DNA of 64,000 nucleotides. Origin: Capsicum annuum (lineage: Eukaryota; Streptophyta; Magnoliopsida; Solanales; Solanaceae). Both the position numbers and the translations under genes were made by a program. The stretch lies in assembly GCF_002878395.1 (NCBI RefSeq), contig NC_061116.1, positions 123,734,681 to 123,798,680 on the forward strand. Reading direction: 5' to 3'. A model generated the notes under the pieces. That model was not told the origin of the DNA and did no database searches. It saw only the letters and a program-made list of their open reading frames with translations. Shown piece by piece: positions 10,738 through 23,394 of this stretch. The stretch's first letter is position 1. Each line of letters begins with the position of its first letter.

Positions 10738-12685
10738 TGCCTGGTCATATCTTACATGTCAGCTCTATGATCATAGCTCATACTCATGCACGTTAGCAAT
10801 CATGCACGCTTACAGTTCTCAGTATAAGGAGTTCAAATTCACTCAATGTTACGAGTCATGTTCCATGAATATAGAAACTCTAGACTTAGGTCATGTAGCT
10901 CATGACTCATGTACTCATGTCATTCTTTACCTTATACTCAGTTCCCATGACACATGCTATACCCCTAACGATCAGCTAAATTTAAATTTTGTCATGCATA
11001 TCCTCCTTGGTGAATCTATGATGTTGACATTCTCTTTCTCAGGCCTCAGTTAGGTGTCAAATTTTGTATAATGTTCATTCATACTTCAGGTCCTCACATT
11101 TTAACCCTTTAGTGAACTCTTCTTATGAAATGATGTAGTGATGAGCGATTTCTTAGATAGGAGAGATTAAATGTTTCATGTTAAGGAAATATTTTTTTTG
11201 CATACTTGTGATACACGAGACTGTAGTCATGAACATAGGATTGAATTTCAAGTTAGTGTGTAGGTAAATGTCTAGCAAGAAGTTGTATTTAGTTGTTGAA
11301 GAACAAGGGGGGGGGGTAATAAGGATTTTTAATGAGATAAGAAGTTGAGAAAATATAAAGTGTGAGTGTCTATTTAGACCCTCGGTTTATGTCAGTCTTC
11401 ATCGCATAGTTATCAGAACCTAGCATTCAGTTCCAGTATGAGTCTCAGTTATAATCTCAGTTACAACCTCAATTACCATCTTAGCTATAGTCTCACTCAC
11501 AGTCCCAGTCCAGCAATCAAATCAGTAACTCAACTTAATTTTAGATTTTCTTGACCATAGCATACAATTATCAGTTATTCAGTTATCAGTATTTAGTACC
11601 TCAGTTTACAGACTATTTTGGAATCATATTATATTCTTGGTCTTGTATTCTCAAATAATACAATCTTCACATATTCATGCTCAGTACCTCATGTTGCTCA
11701 GTTAGCCCTTACCTCATACATAAAATACTCTACAGTTTCAGTCCAGACTAAGTATAGTTCAATCTTACATGACCAGTATTCATCTATCAGCCATTCAGTT
11801 AATAGATAAGTTAGTATATTTATACATTCATGCTTAACGCCCATATGAATAATTACAGCAGTCTCAGGTGAAGTGTCATAATGGGGTGGAGAGTATAGTT
11901 GAAAGAGTATTCAAGGAATATGTTTAAGCTTGAAAATTTATAGTTGTAGTGCATAAGGCTTAGTTACTCTATCTTTGATGATGATTCATAGGCGTCGCCT
12001 CATGTTACAAAATCTTAACCAGGATGTAATTTCTTATTCATATGTTTTATTCAGCCCATGCCAAGATTCCTTGCTCTCTAAAGTCACTAGAACTCTGTAG
12101 AAAGAGTGTCAATGAAATGCTCCAGTCGAGTATTATTTTTTAGCATGAGTTAGTCCGTAAGCTAATAATTTAGTTTAGCAGCCAGGCAGATAAGTTCATA
12201 TGGTTTGGTTTCCTATTTTTCCATCTAGTCGCACTATCTGAAGCCTCATGAATGTAACTATTCTAAGAGGGAGAAACTAGGTAGTTGTGTGTTCATCTTA
12301 GTTCATGTATCATGTTCCAGTTTCAGATCCCAGATATTCAGTCATGACTCAGTTCGAAGGTGCCCTATGCATCATCCCTACTTTTCCTCAGTATCTCAGC
12401 CAAGTCAGCATTCTTCAAGGGACATAATGTCCTAAGGGGGAGATGCACCATAACCTCCGAGCTTTTATGTCCTAAACCTCCCAATTTCTCTTCACATAAC
12501 AAATCTAGTTAGGAATAATGGGTACTCATGAGTGAACCCTTAAGTTCCAATTTCAACCATAAGCCATGTATTCAAGGGGCTCAGTTCAGTTCACGATATT
12601 TAGTTTATGTATCACGTTTCAGGCTCAGTTATGTTCTCATATTCTTATTCATGTGTGTTCAATAACTGATGTTGAGTTGAGATTA
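10738..12685 (+). other. noncoding stretch where RNase H and integrase should be
   Basis: About 1.95 kb rich in 'cagt', 'tcat' and 'catg' words, like the LTRs of element A. No domain is visible in any frame. The open frames at 10802-11053 and 11618-11809 have no conserved residues. It contains a G8-9 run near 11310. It may be a nested LTR fragment that replaced deleted coding sequence, but I could not find its partner in the window. Confidence 0.5.
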
Positions 12686-12965
12686 GTGATTTTATGTTTA
12701 TGAAAATATCTCTTATGAAAGGAGTGAAGAGGTTTTGCAAGAAGGGGAAGCTCAGTCCCCGATATATTGGTCCTTACCGAATTCTTAGCCGTTTTGAAAA
12801 GGTAGCTTAAGAGGTTGAGTTGCCTTCAGACTTATTAGATTCATAGACTGAGGAATAAAGAGGTCCCTCTAGTCAAAGTTCTTTGGTAGAACTAGTCTGT
12901 TGAGGGAGATACTTGGGATGTAGAAGCAGATGTATGAACCAAGTATCCTCACCTCTTCTCCACAA
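12686..12965 (+). pseudogene. integrase C-terminal end of element A
   Basis: Reads KISLMKGVKRFCKKGKLSPRYIGPYRILSRF, the GPF/Y module that ends Tekay/Del integrase. After a short deletion and frameshift it continues RLRNKEVPLVKVLW and then KYPHLFS, the conserved tail of the same polyprotein. The catalytic core and zinc-binding N-terminus are absent. The chromodomain proper is not clearly recognisable. The fragment fixes the lineage of element A. Confidence 0.85.
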
Positions 12966-13315
12966 ACTTAGACTCAGCCTAAGGTAGCAGTTTTTCCTTG
13001 AACTTACACAGTTCCATGCTCAGATTTTCCTTTATAGACTTGGTACTAGTTACCATTGCATATTAAGTTGTGACATCATGCATCAGATATGCATATTCAA
13101 CATAAGAAACTTATTTTATTTAGCAATCCCAGTCATGCATTAATGAATCATGCTCAGCTATGTACTCATGCATCAGATATGCATGTTTAGTATGAAATTT
13201 CAGCATATCAGTAGTGTCAGTTTTGAAATCATGTTGCAGTTATGCATATACAGTATCTAAATTTAGTCTATCAGTATTCCCAGCTTAGTCAGTCTCATTC
13301 GAGGATGAATGTTCC
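12966..13315 (+). other. 3' untranslated region of element A
   Basis: Noncoding. A 'catgcatcagatatgcat' word is repeated near 13076 and 13165. It ends at the polypurine tract. Confidence 0.6.
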
Positions 13316-13326
13316 AAAAGGGAGAT
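13316..13326 (+). promoter_or_regulatory. polypurine tract of element A
   Basis: AAAAGGGAGAT lies two bases before the TGTAAG start of the 3' LTR, the expected plus-strand primer position. Confidence 0.85.
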
Positions 13327-13328
13327 AT

Positions 13329-15858
13329 TGTAAGCCCCCGCAAAATCCTACGCTCAACTCAGCCTTTTAAACTTGCTAAGGGGTCCCAAACTTAGAAAAT
13401 TCTAGCTAAGTATTCAGACTTAGTATTATTTTGTCCTTCATAAGTTGGAAACTCTATTTCACGACTCTTATGATCTTAAAGTATCGATATTTAAATTGAT
13501 TCATGATCATAAATGTCAATAGGTGTTTTCAGATAAGTTTTGGATTTTTTGGACCTCCGTTTAGACCATGTTCAAGTAACCAAAATAGTGAGTTGACGCA
13601 ATCTCGATGGGTCACGTTGTCCCTCGCATCGATAGCTAATGTTTCCCTTAGCTCAGTGCAAATTCCTATGAACTGATGCGGACTCGACGTGGTGCATTGG
13701 CCATCGCATTGATGCCAACAATGCGGCATGTCAGTCTGTGCGTTAGTAGTTTGGTTTTTAGTCATTAAAAAGCCACACCTATAGGGGTATTTGGGTATTT
13801 TTCCCCACCCCTATTAAGCCCTAAAACACGAGATTCAACCCTCATTAAGAAATATACACTTACTTTCTCTCAAATTTCTCAAGAACAAGGACCCTTGGTG
13901 ATTAAATTTCAAAGCCAAGGCTCAATATTTCGCCATTGTTCTTTAATAATTAAAATCCAAGGTATGTGAAGTGTTCATCCAAGGGTTATTTCTACCCTTG
14001 GAGTCCAAGGAACTCTTTTAAATTTCAAGTAGCTTGATTTCATGCTTTCCATGATTTGAAATCAAAGTGTATTCAAGATTATTGCTATAATTTGGTTTCT
14101 ATTTCATGATTTATTACAAGATTGATGTAGAATTAATTGACATGTGTGATTTATCATGTGAATTCATGTTGAAACACATGGAATTGTGAATTTAGAATTA
14201 AATCTTGATGCTCACACATTGTTTTAGTGTCATGTGCGTAGATTATGCTATCCAAGTGTTTGATGAATTGCTCATATGAATGTAATGATAAAATTTTATA
14301 TCATATGAGTATGTATACTATTTCATGCCATGCAAGTGTTTGATAAAATGCCTCTATAGATGCATTATGAACAAGTGTGCATTTTATGCTATACTATGCA
14401 AGATCTTATGAAGCTTTACTTTTATGCTATCAAGTCCTGGGGGTATTTATACCCGACAATTTAGCTGTTCACCTAGAGATAGTTTTAGTTATAGAATAAT
14501 ATCAGTCACATCATGATTAGTAGTACTCTTAGTCAGTTATAGGACTCAGGAGAACTCAGTAGATTTAGTATTAGTCCCGTCTAGTTAAGTTTTAGTTCAG
14601 ACCTCAGTAAACTCAGTCAACTAAGAGAATTCTGTAGTATTCCATCAGTCAATGGAACTTAGTAAAATCAGTAACAATTTAGTCAAGCCTAGTATGAACT
14701 AGGAAATCAATTCAGTGTCTATTCAGTTGGGAGTAGGATTCAACACCGAGTTAACCCAGGATGGGGGCATTCCTGCCAGCAGAGGGATTGACCCTTAGTA
14801 GAAATCCCTACATTACAGAACTACATAGCCAGCATAGGTTGAGATATCTTCCTGCCAGATTAGGGTTGATACATCTCACACAAGTTTTCCTGCTAGCGAG
14901 GGTTGACGAAAGAGCTTCCTGATAGAGAGGGTTAACTCATAGCTTGTCTTTACCCATGACACGGTACTGACATCCTTCCAATTAGGGTTATAGGTTAGAC
15001 CCCAATCTATTAAGAAAAAAGGCATTTTGGTTAGATGATTACCTCCCACAGTCTCAATTTTAGTTTCATTCTTAGAATAGAACTCAGTTCAGTTCTACAG
15101 ATTCAGGACTATCAGATACAGTCACTCAGTTTAATACGAAACCAAGTATAGTTCCACAGGATCAAGACTATTAGATATAGTCACTTATTTATTAGCTACA
15201 CAGTATTAGTAAACTCAGATATCAGTAAATCATTAATTTAGAACTCAGTATCCAGTGTTATCATGATCTCAGTTACAGTATGCGTATTCATGCATGTACT
15301 TCTATTAAGTTTTATTCATGTCATTCAGTCAATATTTTTCATGCATATGAACCCACACATTTTAGCTTACCTCACTTAGCATACCAGTATATTCAAAGTA
15401 CTGACGCATACTTTTCTCTTGCGCTATAATGTTTTATGTCATAGGTTCAGACGCACGGGCTCTCGAGTACCCTTAGTAGTTCAGATATTCAGAAGTCAGA
15501 TTTAGTAGTGAGTCCTCATAGTTCAATGACATGATTATTTTCTTCAGTATTTCAGTTTATCAGTATAGTTTTTAGTAGTTGGAGTTAGTTAGGGGCTTTT
15601 ACCATCAACTCCATGATTCAGACAGTTGAGGCTTTTCAGACTAGAGTATTTTCATACAGATGTTTCAGTTTTGATATTGTTACACTGTATTCAGTTTTAT
15701 TTCAGAATTGAACCTTATGGTAAGTTTTCGCCTAATTTCTGCATATTTGCAGTATTACTATTTAGTTATTGTAGTAGGTACTAGTCATGGGTTAGCTTAT
15801 GGTCCTTCGAGATTATGAGTATCGTGTAGCATCTGGGGTATAGACTCAGGGCGTTATA
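13329..15858 (+). repeat. 3' LTR of element A
   Basis: Starts TGTAAG and ends GCGTTATA. It matches the 5' LTR along its length. It has about 40 extra bases near 14755-14800 relative to that copy. The self-complementary word cluster recurs at about 13585-13735. Confidence 0.93.
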
Positions 15859-15975
15859 CTCACTTACCTAATCACAAAAATTTTAAAATTACTCCTATAA
15901 AAAGGATACTGGGTTTATGGGCCCCCCCATAAAATAGAACAAATATAGGGTAGGTGAGGTATGCACCTTAAAACT
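15859..15975 (-). repeat. element C' resumed after element A, with target duplication
   Basis: The first five bases, CTCAC, are the right target duplication of A. The following bases ('ttacctaatca...actcctataaaaaggatactgggtt...') match 58528-58640 in D and the reverse complement of 3830-3940 in C. The homology ends near 15975, where element G begins. Confidence 0.85.
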
Positions 15976-16030
15976 GGACTTCCCACTTAGGCAATACACA
16001 TGCCCATCCCCAAATATTTAGGTGATTCTC

Positions 16031-16500
16031 CTAAGTGTATCCCCATTTCCAAACTTGGTAGTTTGGGTTGGCTTCACTTTGGTGAGATCTTTGCTTGATC
16101 CCGCTTCTACCAATGTCCCTCCAAGTGATCTTTAATGCATGGAAACCTTGTTTATCCATCAACACATGATCAATACTTTTTATTTCATAAATAAGTCTTG
16201 TGTATTTTGGAGGTCCCTTGCTTGACTTCATATGAAAGGCATTGATATGAGATTGTATCATCCTCTCTTTTTTAAGAAAATTTGTCCTTAAATTTGGGAC
16301 GTCATCATCCTTACGTACATTAAAAAGTGAGAGGCCCCACATATTCAATGTGTTGTGAATTTTTTTTTCTATGGAAGTTCAATCTTGTAAGAATTGTCAT
16401 TTATCCTCTTAAGCACTTGGAAGGGTCTATCACCTCTTGGCATTAATTTAGTTCTCTTATGAGTTGCAAATCTCTCTTTGCAAAGATGCAATCACTCAGC
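16031..16500 (-). pseudogene. integrase C-terminal region of element G
   Basis: From the right: a KLMPRGDRPFQVLKRINDNSYKIELP block, the GPF/Y-like module with GPF changed to RPF, at about 16365-16460. Then comes WGLSLFNV...DDVPNLRTNF, the conserved acidic tail that follows in Reina elements, in a 105-codon open frame at 16031-16348. A frameshift or indel with an A-run separates the two. The remainder of the open frame is 3' noncoding sequence read through by chance. Confidence 0.8.
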
Positions 16501-17260
16501 TCAAGTATAAACTTGTTATGCCATTTATTTTCTCTCTTCTATACCTCTTAATTCTTCTTTTCAAGTAAAATTCACACTCTCCTCTCTTTTTCTACCATCT
16601 AAGCTAAACACAAAATCTTGGGAAAAAAGGTTGAGATCCAAAGGGGTTAGGGGTTTAAAACCATATACACATTTAAATGGGGTCATACTAATAGTTGAAT
16701 GTATAAATTTATTGTAAGAAAATTCAACCAAAGGTAAATGATCCTCCATAGAGGCCAAATTACCATGTACCACAACATGAAGCATAGAATCTAAGATCTT
16801 ACTTATAACTTTGATTGTGACATCAGTTTGTGGGTGGCGAGTAGTAGAAAGTAACAACTTGGTTCCAAGATTGCCCCATATTTCTTTCCTAAACTGACTA
16901 AGGGATTTTGGGCCCCTATCATTTATGATGGTTTGAGTATTCCATGCAACTTTACCAAACTTTCAAAAAATAAAGATGTTATATTGGGAGCATTATCACA
17001 TTCATGGCATGGAATAAAATAAGCCATCTTTGAGAATCTCTCAACTACTAGAAAGATACTATATTTGACCTAGTTTATCCTTGTCAATCTCAAAACAAAT
17101 TACATGAAAATATCAAGCCAAGTACGTTGGGGTATACAACCCATGAGGAAGTAGTCGCAATCCTGAGCTCCTATATTTAATACATTAACCACAAATTGGT
17201 GCCATGTCTTTGTGTATTTCTGGTCAATAGAATTGTTCCTCAAGGATGCCTAAGGTCTTG
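16501..17260 (-). pseudogene. integrase core of element G, catalytic Glu lost
   Basis: Landmarks from right to left: a zinc-region remnant and PHGLYTP near 17130-17160, then a degraded core, NDRGPKSLSQFRKEIWGNLGTKL near 16870-16920 (second catalytic Asp region), and the open frame 16561-16857. That frame begins STTRHPQTDV and continues with the HLPLVEFSYN and FKCVYGFKPLTPLDL blocks typical of Reina. The catalytic Glu expected in the 'TEVVN' position is Lys (residue 16 of the frame), so the D,D-35-E triad is destroyed. Several stops lie upstream. Confidence 0.85.
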
Positions 17261-17910
17261 GCTATTCCAAAATTACTCATCAACTCACCATCATGTCCTC
17301 CATCATAAATAATTCTCTCCAAGAGCTCATAAGCATACATAGTTTCTTCCCCTTAAACAATAAACCTTCAATCAAACTGAGAATAGGGAGTAAAAGATCT
17401 ATCACTAAGCCATCTTTCCCTTTCCCATGCTTTACATCCTTAAATACTATAGCAAAAATGGGGTCCTTGGGATGCAATTCCTTCAAGAATTCAAAACTAA
17501 GTAATTTATAAGACAAAGTGTTAAGTAACACATATTTCCTTGACAAGGCATCAACCACTACATTCTTTTTTCCCTTCTTGTATTGGATTACATTGAGAAA
17601 AATTTCTAGGAACTCAATCCATTTGGCGCTCATTTTTTTTAACTTGCCTTGGGCCTAGAGATGTCTCAAGGATTCATGATCTATTCCAATCACAAACTCC
17701 TCGGACTACAAATTATGTTGCCAATTATTTAATGCTTTAATCAAAACTTATAACTCAAGATCATAGGTAGAACATTTTAAAGTTACACCTTTTAGCTATA
17801 AGCAATAGGCTTATGGTCTAGCATTAAGATGACTCCAATTCCTACTTTACTAGATCACACTAAACTTCAAACATTTTCTCAAAATTAGGTAATTACAACA
17901 AAAGAGCATA
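17261..17910 (-). pseudogene. RNase H and tether of element G
   Basis: Reads FVIGIDHESLRHL (a conserved RNase H segment), then [37 protein letters not shown], the end of RNase H. It then runs into the linker toward the integrase zinc region ([12 protein letters not shown]...). The second half is an uninterrupted 117-codon frame at 17280-17633. The upstream half has stops and frame changes. Confidence 0.85.
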
Positions 17911-18780
17911 GCTAAGCATGGATTTCAAGGCATCAAAATCATTTGCTTGCTCATCACCCAATGAAACGATTATACTTTTGGATTACCTCAGTCAAGGGAG
18001 ATATTGTTCTAAATCCTCTAACAAATCACCTATAGAAACTAGCCAACACATGGAAGCTTCGAACATTGCCTATGAAATTTGGAGTTGGACATTTCTTAAT
18101 AGAGTCTACCTTGGATTCATCCACTTTGACTCCTCTTAAGCTTATATCAATCCTAAGAATACAACTTCATCCACACCAAATGAGTGTTTTTCAAGATTGG
18201 TAAAAGTTATTCTCTTCTAAGTACATCAAATATACTTTTCAAATGCAAAACATGCTCATCTAGTGACTTGCTATAAACTAGAATATCATCAAAGTACACC
18301 ACACCATATTTACTTATGAAGAGTTTTATCAAATGATTCATTAATCTCATAAAAGTACTAGAAGTATGGTAAGCCTGATGGGCATGACAATCCATTTATA
18401 TAGACCCAATTTTTTCTTAAAGGCAGTCTTTCACTCATCACTAGGGTTCTTCTAAATTTGGTGGTACCCACTTCTATGGTCTATTTTTAAAAACACATAA
18501 GAACAATTAAGTTTATCCAATATGTCATTTAATTTGGGATAGGCTGGTGATACTTTATTGTTATCTAATTAGTTGCTTGGAAATCAATATATATGCACCA
18601 AAGTCCCATCTTTATTTGGTACCAACAAGACCAAAATGGCATATGGACTCATTCTCTCCTCTATGTAGCCCTTGATGAGGAGTTTCTTAACTTGTCCTTA
18701 AAGCTATTTTGTGTTTTTTGGATTGCTTTGATAGGTTGGTTTGTTTGATAATTGAGAAGTCAACACACTCGAAAAGGGGA
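17911..18780 (-). pseudogene. reverse transcriptase of element G
   Basis: From right to left: ERMSPYAILVLLVPNKDGTL (fingers), a damaged YHQPIPKLNDILDKL and IDHRSGYHQI, then a frameshifted FMRLMNHLIKLF. The catalytic YFDDILVYSKSLDEH lies at about 18250-18300 inside the open frame 18207-18395. The DD pair is intact. At least three frame breaks prevent expression. Confidence 0.85.
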
Positions 18781-19030
18781 CAATATGCTTGAAAGCTCCT
18801 TGCAAAAGATATCATCACAATCCTACAAAAGAAAGAAAGTAGAATAAGAGATAGAAGTATTAGAGAGGTTAATTTGATACATATGTGCTAGAAGTACCAA
18901 TATCTCCTTCTCATAAAATCCTTCAAAAAAGATCCTTATATCGAGATAACATCACCGTTTCTCTTTTTTTAACTTCCTTCTCTCTTTTCCTTCACAAACC
19001 TCTCATTTTGTTGTGCTCTTCTCATTTCTT
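18781..19030 (-). other. degraded protease-RT linker of element G
   Basis: No clear motif survives. On the plus strand it is a pyrimidine-rich stretch. The plus-strand open frame at 18885-19082 is a by-product of that composition. Confidence 0.4.
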
Positions 19031-19480
19031 TCTTCTCTCTCCTTCAACATCTTATCTTTTGATACACCTCATTCACTTGTGAAGGTAAGATGGGATGAAG
19101 GACAAATTGATGACCATTCAACTTAAAATCATTCTTATTGGTCCTCCCATTATGTTTGGTTGAATGATCATATTTCCATAGTCTTCCAATCAAAATATTA
19201 CAAGCTTGCATAGAAGTTACATTAAATATTACTTCACCATGGTAATTCCCAATCTTAAAATTCATCGCCACTTGTATTTATTCCTTTAATTCTCCATACT
19301 AACTTAACCATTAAATCTTGTAAGGTGCAACTTGCTTGGTTTTGGGTAGATTCAAAAGGTCCACCATAGTGGCACTAGAAATATTAGCACAAATTACACT
19401 ATATTTGACCAAAGAACACACTAACAAACTTTGTCCTTGACAAGTCATTTGGAATTAAAGAGATTCACCCTTTGTCTTAG
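19031..19480 (-). pseudogene. protease of element G
   Basis: The open frame 19044-19271 reads NFKIGNYHGEVIFNV, then ACNILIGRLWKYD, then TNKNDFKLNGHQFVLHPILPSQV. This matches the C-terminal half of Reina protease, where the ILLGRPWQFD block is conserved. The active-site half to the right (19272-19480) is only faintly recognisable. Confidence 0.75.
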
Positions 19481-20560
19481 ATCATCCAAGGCCTAGCTAA
19501 TCATTTATTGCCTTACCAAATAGTTCAATATTATAGTCTAACCTTTTTATCCCGAAAAATGTTCAATTAGAGCCTTTCTCATCATCTTTTGGGATACACC
19601 AACTTTCTCATTAGCTGGATCATCTTAATAATACTCATCATATCTAAAGTCGTCATCCTTTTTAGCTTATCTTCTCTATCATTTTTTTATTCCACCTCTT
19701 CTCTAATATAGTAAACTTTTCTTATCTAAGAATGATATTTCATCGATTAAGACATTCAAAGAATTTAATACCTTTGAAATTATTGATCGAATATTTGTTA
19801 CCTTTATTATTTGGTTGATACTTTTGAGTATTTTTCTCAATGGGCTTCTTCTCATAAGACTTCTTGAAGTCCTTGTTCTTGTTATATTCTGAAAACACTT
19901 ATGCCAATCTTTGTTCTTTGCCCAAGAATTTGAAGATATACCTTTTTGGCTTAGGAGACTTCTTCTCCTTGTTGTTCTTTTCAATCTAACGACTATTTTT
20001 ACATTATTTTCTATCATTTTGAAATTATAGATAACTAACTTAGAGTCATTATTGAAGTCCAACCCACCTTTAAAATAATCCATGCTATGATTATGAGTCT
20101 CATCAAGCTCTGGCCTTAGAGCCAAGTTTTGGGAATCCTCATAATATTCTTCTACACTCTTGTTACCTTACTTCAAATTGTAATTTTAAGTTATTTGATC
20201 TTATTTATACCTCTCTGGTACATATTAATACCTCATAAGTTCTTTCAACTCAACCTAACCCAAAATAACATCAATACTATCCCTTCTTTAACGTGCTATC
20301 GTGAATTTCCACCAAGTTAAAGAAAACCCATAAAATTGAGCAATTATATAGGTAGACTTCTTTTAATTGGTCAACTCATTAATTTAGAAAATCTAATCAT
20401 ATTGTGTCTCCCAACTAAGGTATGCCGTAGGATCACTTACTTTCTTAAAGGTAGGAAGAGTGACTCTGATTGAGTTAAGACTCATGTATCATCCCTAATT
20501 TCCACCTTAATCCTATTGATGACCTTTTTAAACCCATGCTCAACCTTGGTTCCCATAGTT
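19481..20560 (-). pseudogene. gag of element G
   Basis: The gag core lies at about 20060-20500. From the right it has DPTAYLSWETQYD, FSLTWWKF, a YVPERYK-like block and GNKSVEEYYEDSQNLALRPEL, the order found in Reina Gag (DPEAYL, WW, FVP, SVEDYHKEM). The open frame 19703-20125 covers the end of the core and a basic Lys/Arg/Ser-rich linker. The zinc knuckle is not identifiable. Stops occur throughout the core. Confidence 0.75.
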
Positions 20561-21230
20561 TCTTCGACCTTGAGGATATGGACCATCCCCTTTTTTTTGG
20601 TCCTTACCATTTACCTTGACCTCAACCTAGTGCTCTATTCACTTGATCATCTTTATCACACCCTTCATTATTCTATAGAGCCTTTTCACCTTTTCCTATA
20701 TACTCACCTTATGGATCATCTTCACTTACCTTCTCAACATGGATTAGTGGATTTTAGTTTTTTTTTTTGTGGTATTTGATGGGGTAAATCTTAGTTTTGT
20801 GGATCTTCTTGGTATACTTGGTTAAGTTGGGGTTGGAGTGGTCGAATGGGGTTTCAAACATTTTGGTTGCTAGTGGTTGTGGATTGGAAACATTGTCTTG
20901 TAGGGGTGGATTACATATTTGGCAAAAGATATTAGGCGTAATAGTAGTAGAAGTGTTTTTTTGGGTATGTCCATTAGAGAAGGCATGATAGTTTTGTGGA
21001 ATGGAATTGGTAGAGTTTAAGCGTCCCTTCATGTTGATCGTCATCCCAGTGATTGGGGATATTTTACCTTTCATTAATACCATCCTAAGATCCAATCCAT
21101 CAAGAATTTGCAAGATAACATTCAAAGTGTTCTCAACCATGGAATTAGGGGTTTCACTTTCCGTTGTTATTGTACCTAGCAAGAAGACACTCAATAAAAA
21201 TACAAACATGATAGCATTAAAAAATTAAAA
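20561..21230 (-). other. possible gag N-terminus and leader of element G
   Basis: The minus-strand open frame 20754-21209 contains MVENTLNVILQILDGLD, plausible for a helical Gag N-terminus. The rest of its sequence is low-complexity and unrecognised. I regard it as unsupported beyond its position upstream of the gag core. Confidence 0.3.
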
Positions 21231-22440
21231 TTGTGTAACTATATATTCCATTGTTATCAATTCGCTGTAAAGGTATACAAATCTCATTTATCACAGGTGT
21301 TATGATTAATTCCTTGGTATGTAAGTGCATTAGTTATGAATTAAGGTCATACAATATCTGTAGCACAAAGTTAAGTTGGAAGTTTCCTTACTAAATCAGT
21401 TTTGAGCTAAGTTTAAACTAGGTTCAACTACAAAAGAGTACTTCTCTTAGAATGTAAAGAGTTATGGGGCCCAATAGCCAAAAATTAAATATCTGTGAGT
21501 CTTCTTTCCAATGAAACCAACTATTAATTAATCCATTTTTTTGAGAAAACGTTATGACCATTTTACTAAATACTACTGGTGCAAAAAAGTTGAGGCTACC
21601 GTAGTGGTATTAGGCTACTATAGCTTGAAAATAATTGTTTATAAGCTTATTTTGACAACTTTCACTCCACAAATTTAAATACTTCATTCCCCATTCCTAG
21701 AAGGGTGATTTGCACAAGGTTAGGATGGAACTTCTTTATTGAGATAAGATTTTTACTCCTTTTAACCATCAATTAATTCGTTCATTTTATAAAATCACTA
21801 GAATGGGAAATTATGGCGAATTATTGTGGTTTAGAACCTTAGATTCATCAAAATAATAGGGAAAACCTATGGGGACATATATTGTCACCTAGAATTGATT
21901 TTAGATTTCAAATTAACTCTTTTTTTATATGAAATTGTGATTTACAGAAATGATATCTGATAGTTGGGAACCTTAAATTCTATAAAGATGAGACTTTCAA
22001 CTTTACAACTCCATTAATGGAGGTGGGTTGTGTATGATAGAGCTAGTTAGTGGTTAATTGACCCTTGGATGTTCTTATACACTATAAATAAGGTTCGAAT
22101 TAGTGGGTTTGAATTCTCAAAGTATTTATTTAAAGAGTAATTGATTAATTACTCTTCTCCATGTTGTTTATTAGATGATTTAGCCTTCAAAGATGTGAAG
22201 AAAAAGGAAAATCATCCGTGGTATAACTTATTGCAGTAGTTTGGAGCAGGCAGGTTAGGTTTAATGTGTAGTAGGTTTTGGTTAAATTGTATGACTATAA
22301 TGTAGTTTGATGGGATATTTAATGTTTAACTTTGCAGGCAGAGTGAATGGTTGGTGATAATCAAAATGTGAAACATAGATGGAATCTATTATTGGTTTAT
22401 TTGTTATTTTAGTGTAAATCTTGATGATTTTGTAGATTAT

Positions 22441-22473
22441 ATATGTATGTATGTATGTATATATATATATATT
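22441..22473. repeat. (TGTA)n(TA)n microsatellite
   Basis: Four TGTA units followed by alternating TA. Confidence 0.9.
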
Positions 22474-23394
22474 GGTGTCTAGTTATGTGACTATGGTTGA
22501 GAACTTGTAACTAGTAATTATGGTGTTTTTCAAAATTAAAAGGTGTTGATGTAAACTGATTATAATAAAGCAGGAATGATAGTAAATAGTTGGCAAGTTT
22601 GTTAAATTGGTGGTTTTGTAACCATAGTTGAGCCATTGGGTGATTAATTAGTCTATGATAAAGCCATGTCATAATTTAATGATTATTAAGAATCAAATTA
22701 AGGTTAATAGGTTAAAAATGAATGTCTTTAACTAGATGCGTGGTCATTTGTAATACTAGATGCTAGTAAATATGGATGCTTGAGTTTCCTTTAAAAACTA
22801 ATGAACATACTAAATGATTTGTCAAAAATGTTGTTGAATAATAAAAGCATTGTATTTCGGGATAAGGATGTGTTCTGGTGTAAGTGATGATATTTGTAAA
22901 CTTACATGATGATTGCACTTAAATCAGTAGGTGATGGTTAAAGGTAGATTAAAGCCCAACTTAATTTATTTATGCATATTAAATTATTTCTTCATATACT
23001 TTTTGTAATTCACGTTCAAAGAAGGTAAATAGTCAAATGATATCCTAAGTATTAATTGCATGCAAGGAACTTATATGACAGGCTTGTTTCTTTTACAAGT
23101 GTTATTCCTATTATCATTGTGGTCGTGATTGTTGTGATATCTGCTACTATTTTAGGATGTACTGATATTTGGACTTTTTCATGGATTTATATTCATTATT
23201 GTAGGATATTATGATATTTGGACATCTTTAAGGAATTGGTTGACTCGGGTACTATGTAATTGCAGTATATATGATTTATTAGTTAAATTGGGTACCACAC
23301 TAGTACATTTCATGGATAGAAATCATGCTTTGCATTTCCTGGTTAGTGGATGACCATAAGAACCTTATTTATATGTACAAGGTATTGGTAAGTT

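Larger units (their letters stand above)
6338..15858 (+). mobile_element. Element A: Tekay/Del-like chromovirus with both LTRs
   Basis: A 9.5 kb Ty3/gypsy element. It has direct LTRs of about 2.5 kb, a 5-bp target duplication, a tRNA-iMet-type primer site at 8837, remains of gag, protease and RT, the integrase C-terminal end at 12686-12965, and a polypurine tract at 13316. The sequence that should hold RNase H and the integrase core is gone, replaced by about 1.9 kb without recognisable coding. The two LTRs differ by many substitutions (roughly one in ten to twelve in the blocks compared) and by an indel near 14755-14800, so the insertion is not recent. It landed inside C'. Confidence 0.93.
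15976..21230 (-). mobile_element. Element G: Reina-like chromovirus, degraded
   Basis: Read on the minus strand it runs gag, protease, RT, RNase H, integrase and integrase tail, with no internal rearrangement. Protein landmarks fit the Reina branch of Ty3/gypsy. All frames carry many stops. I could not find a matching pair of LTRs, and small Reina LTRs may be hidden at the edges. It separates C' on the left from the LTR of element F on the right. Confidence 0.85.

Noticed and set aside
20516..20779. Plus-strand hydrophobic ORF
   Set aside because: Antisense to the gag region of element G, with no conserved residues. A shadow of pyrimidine-rich DNA.
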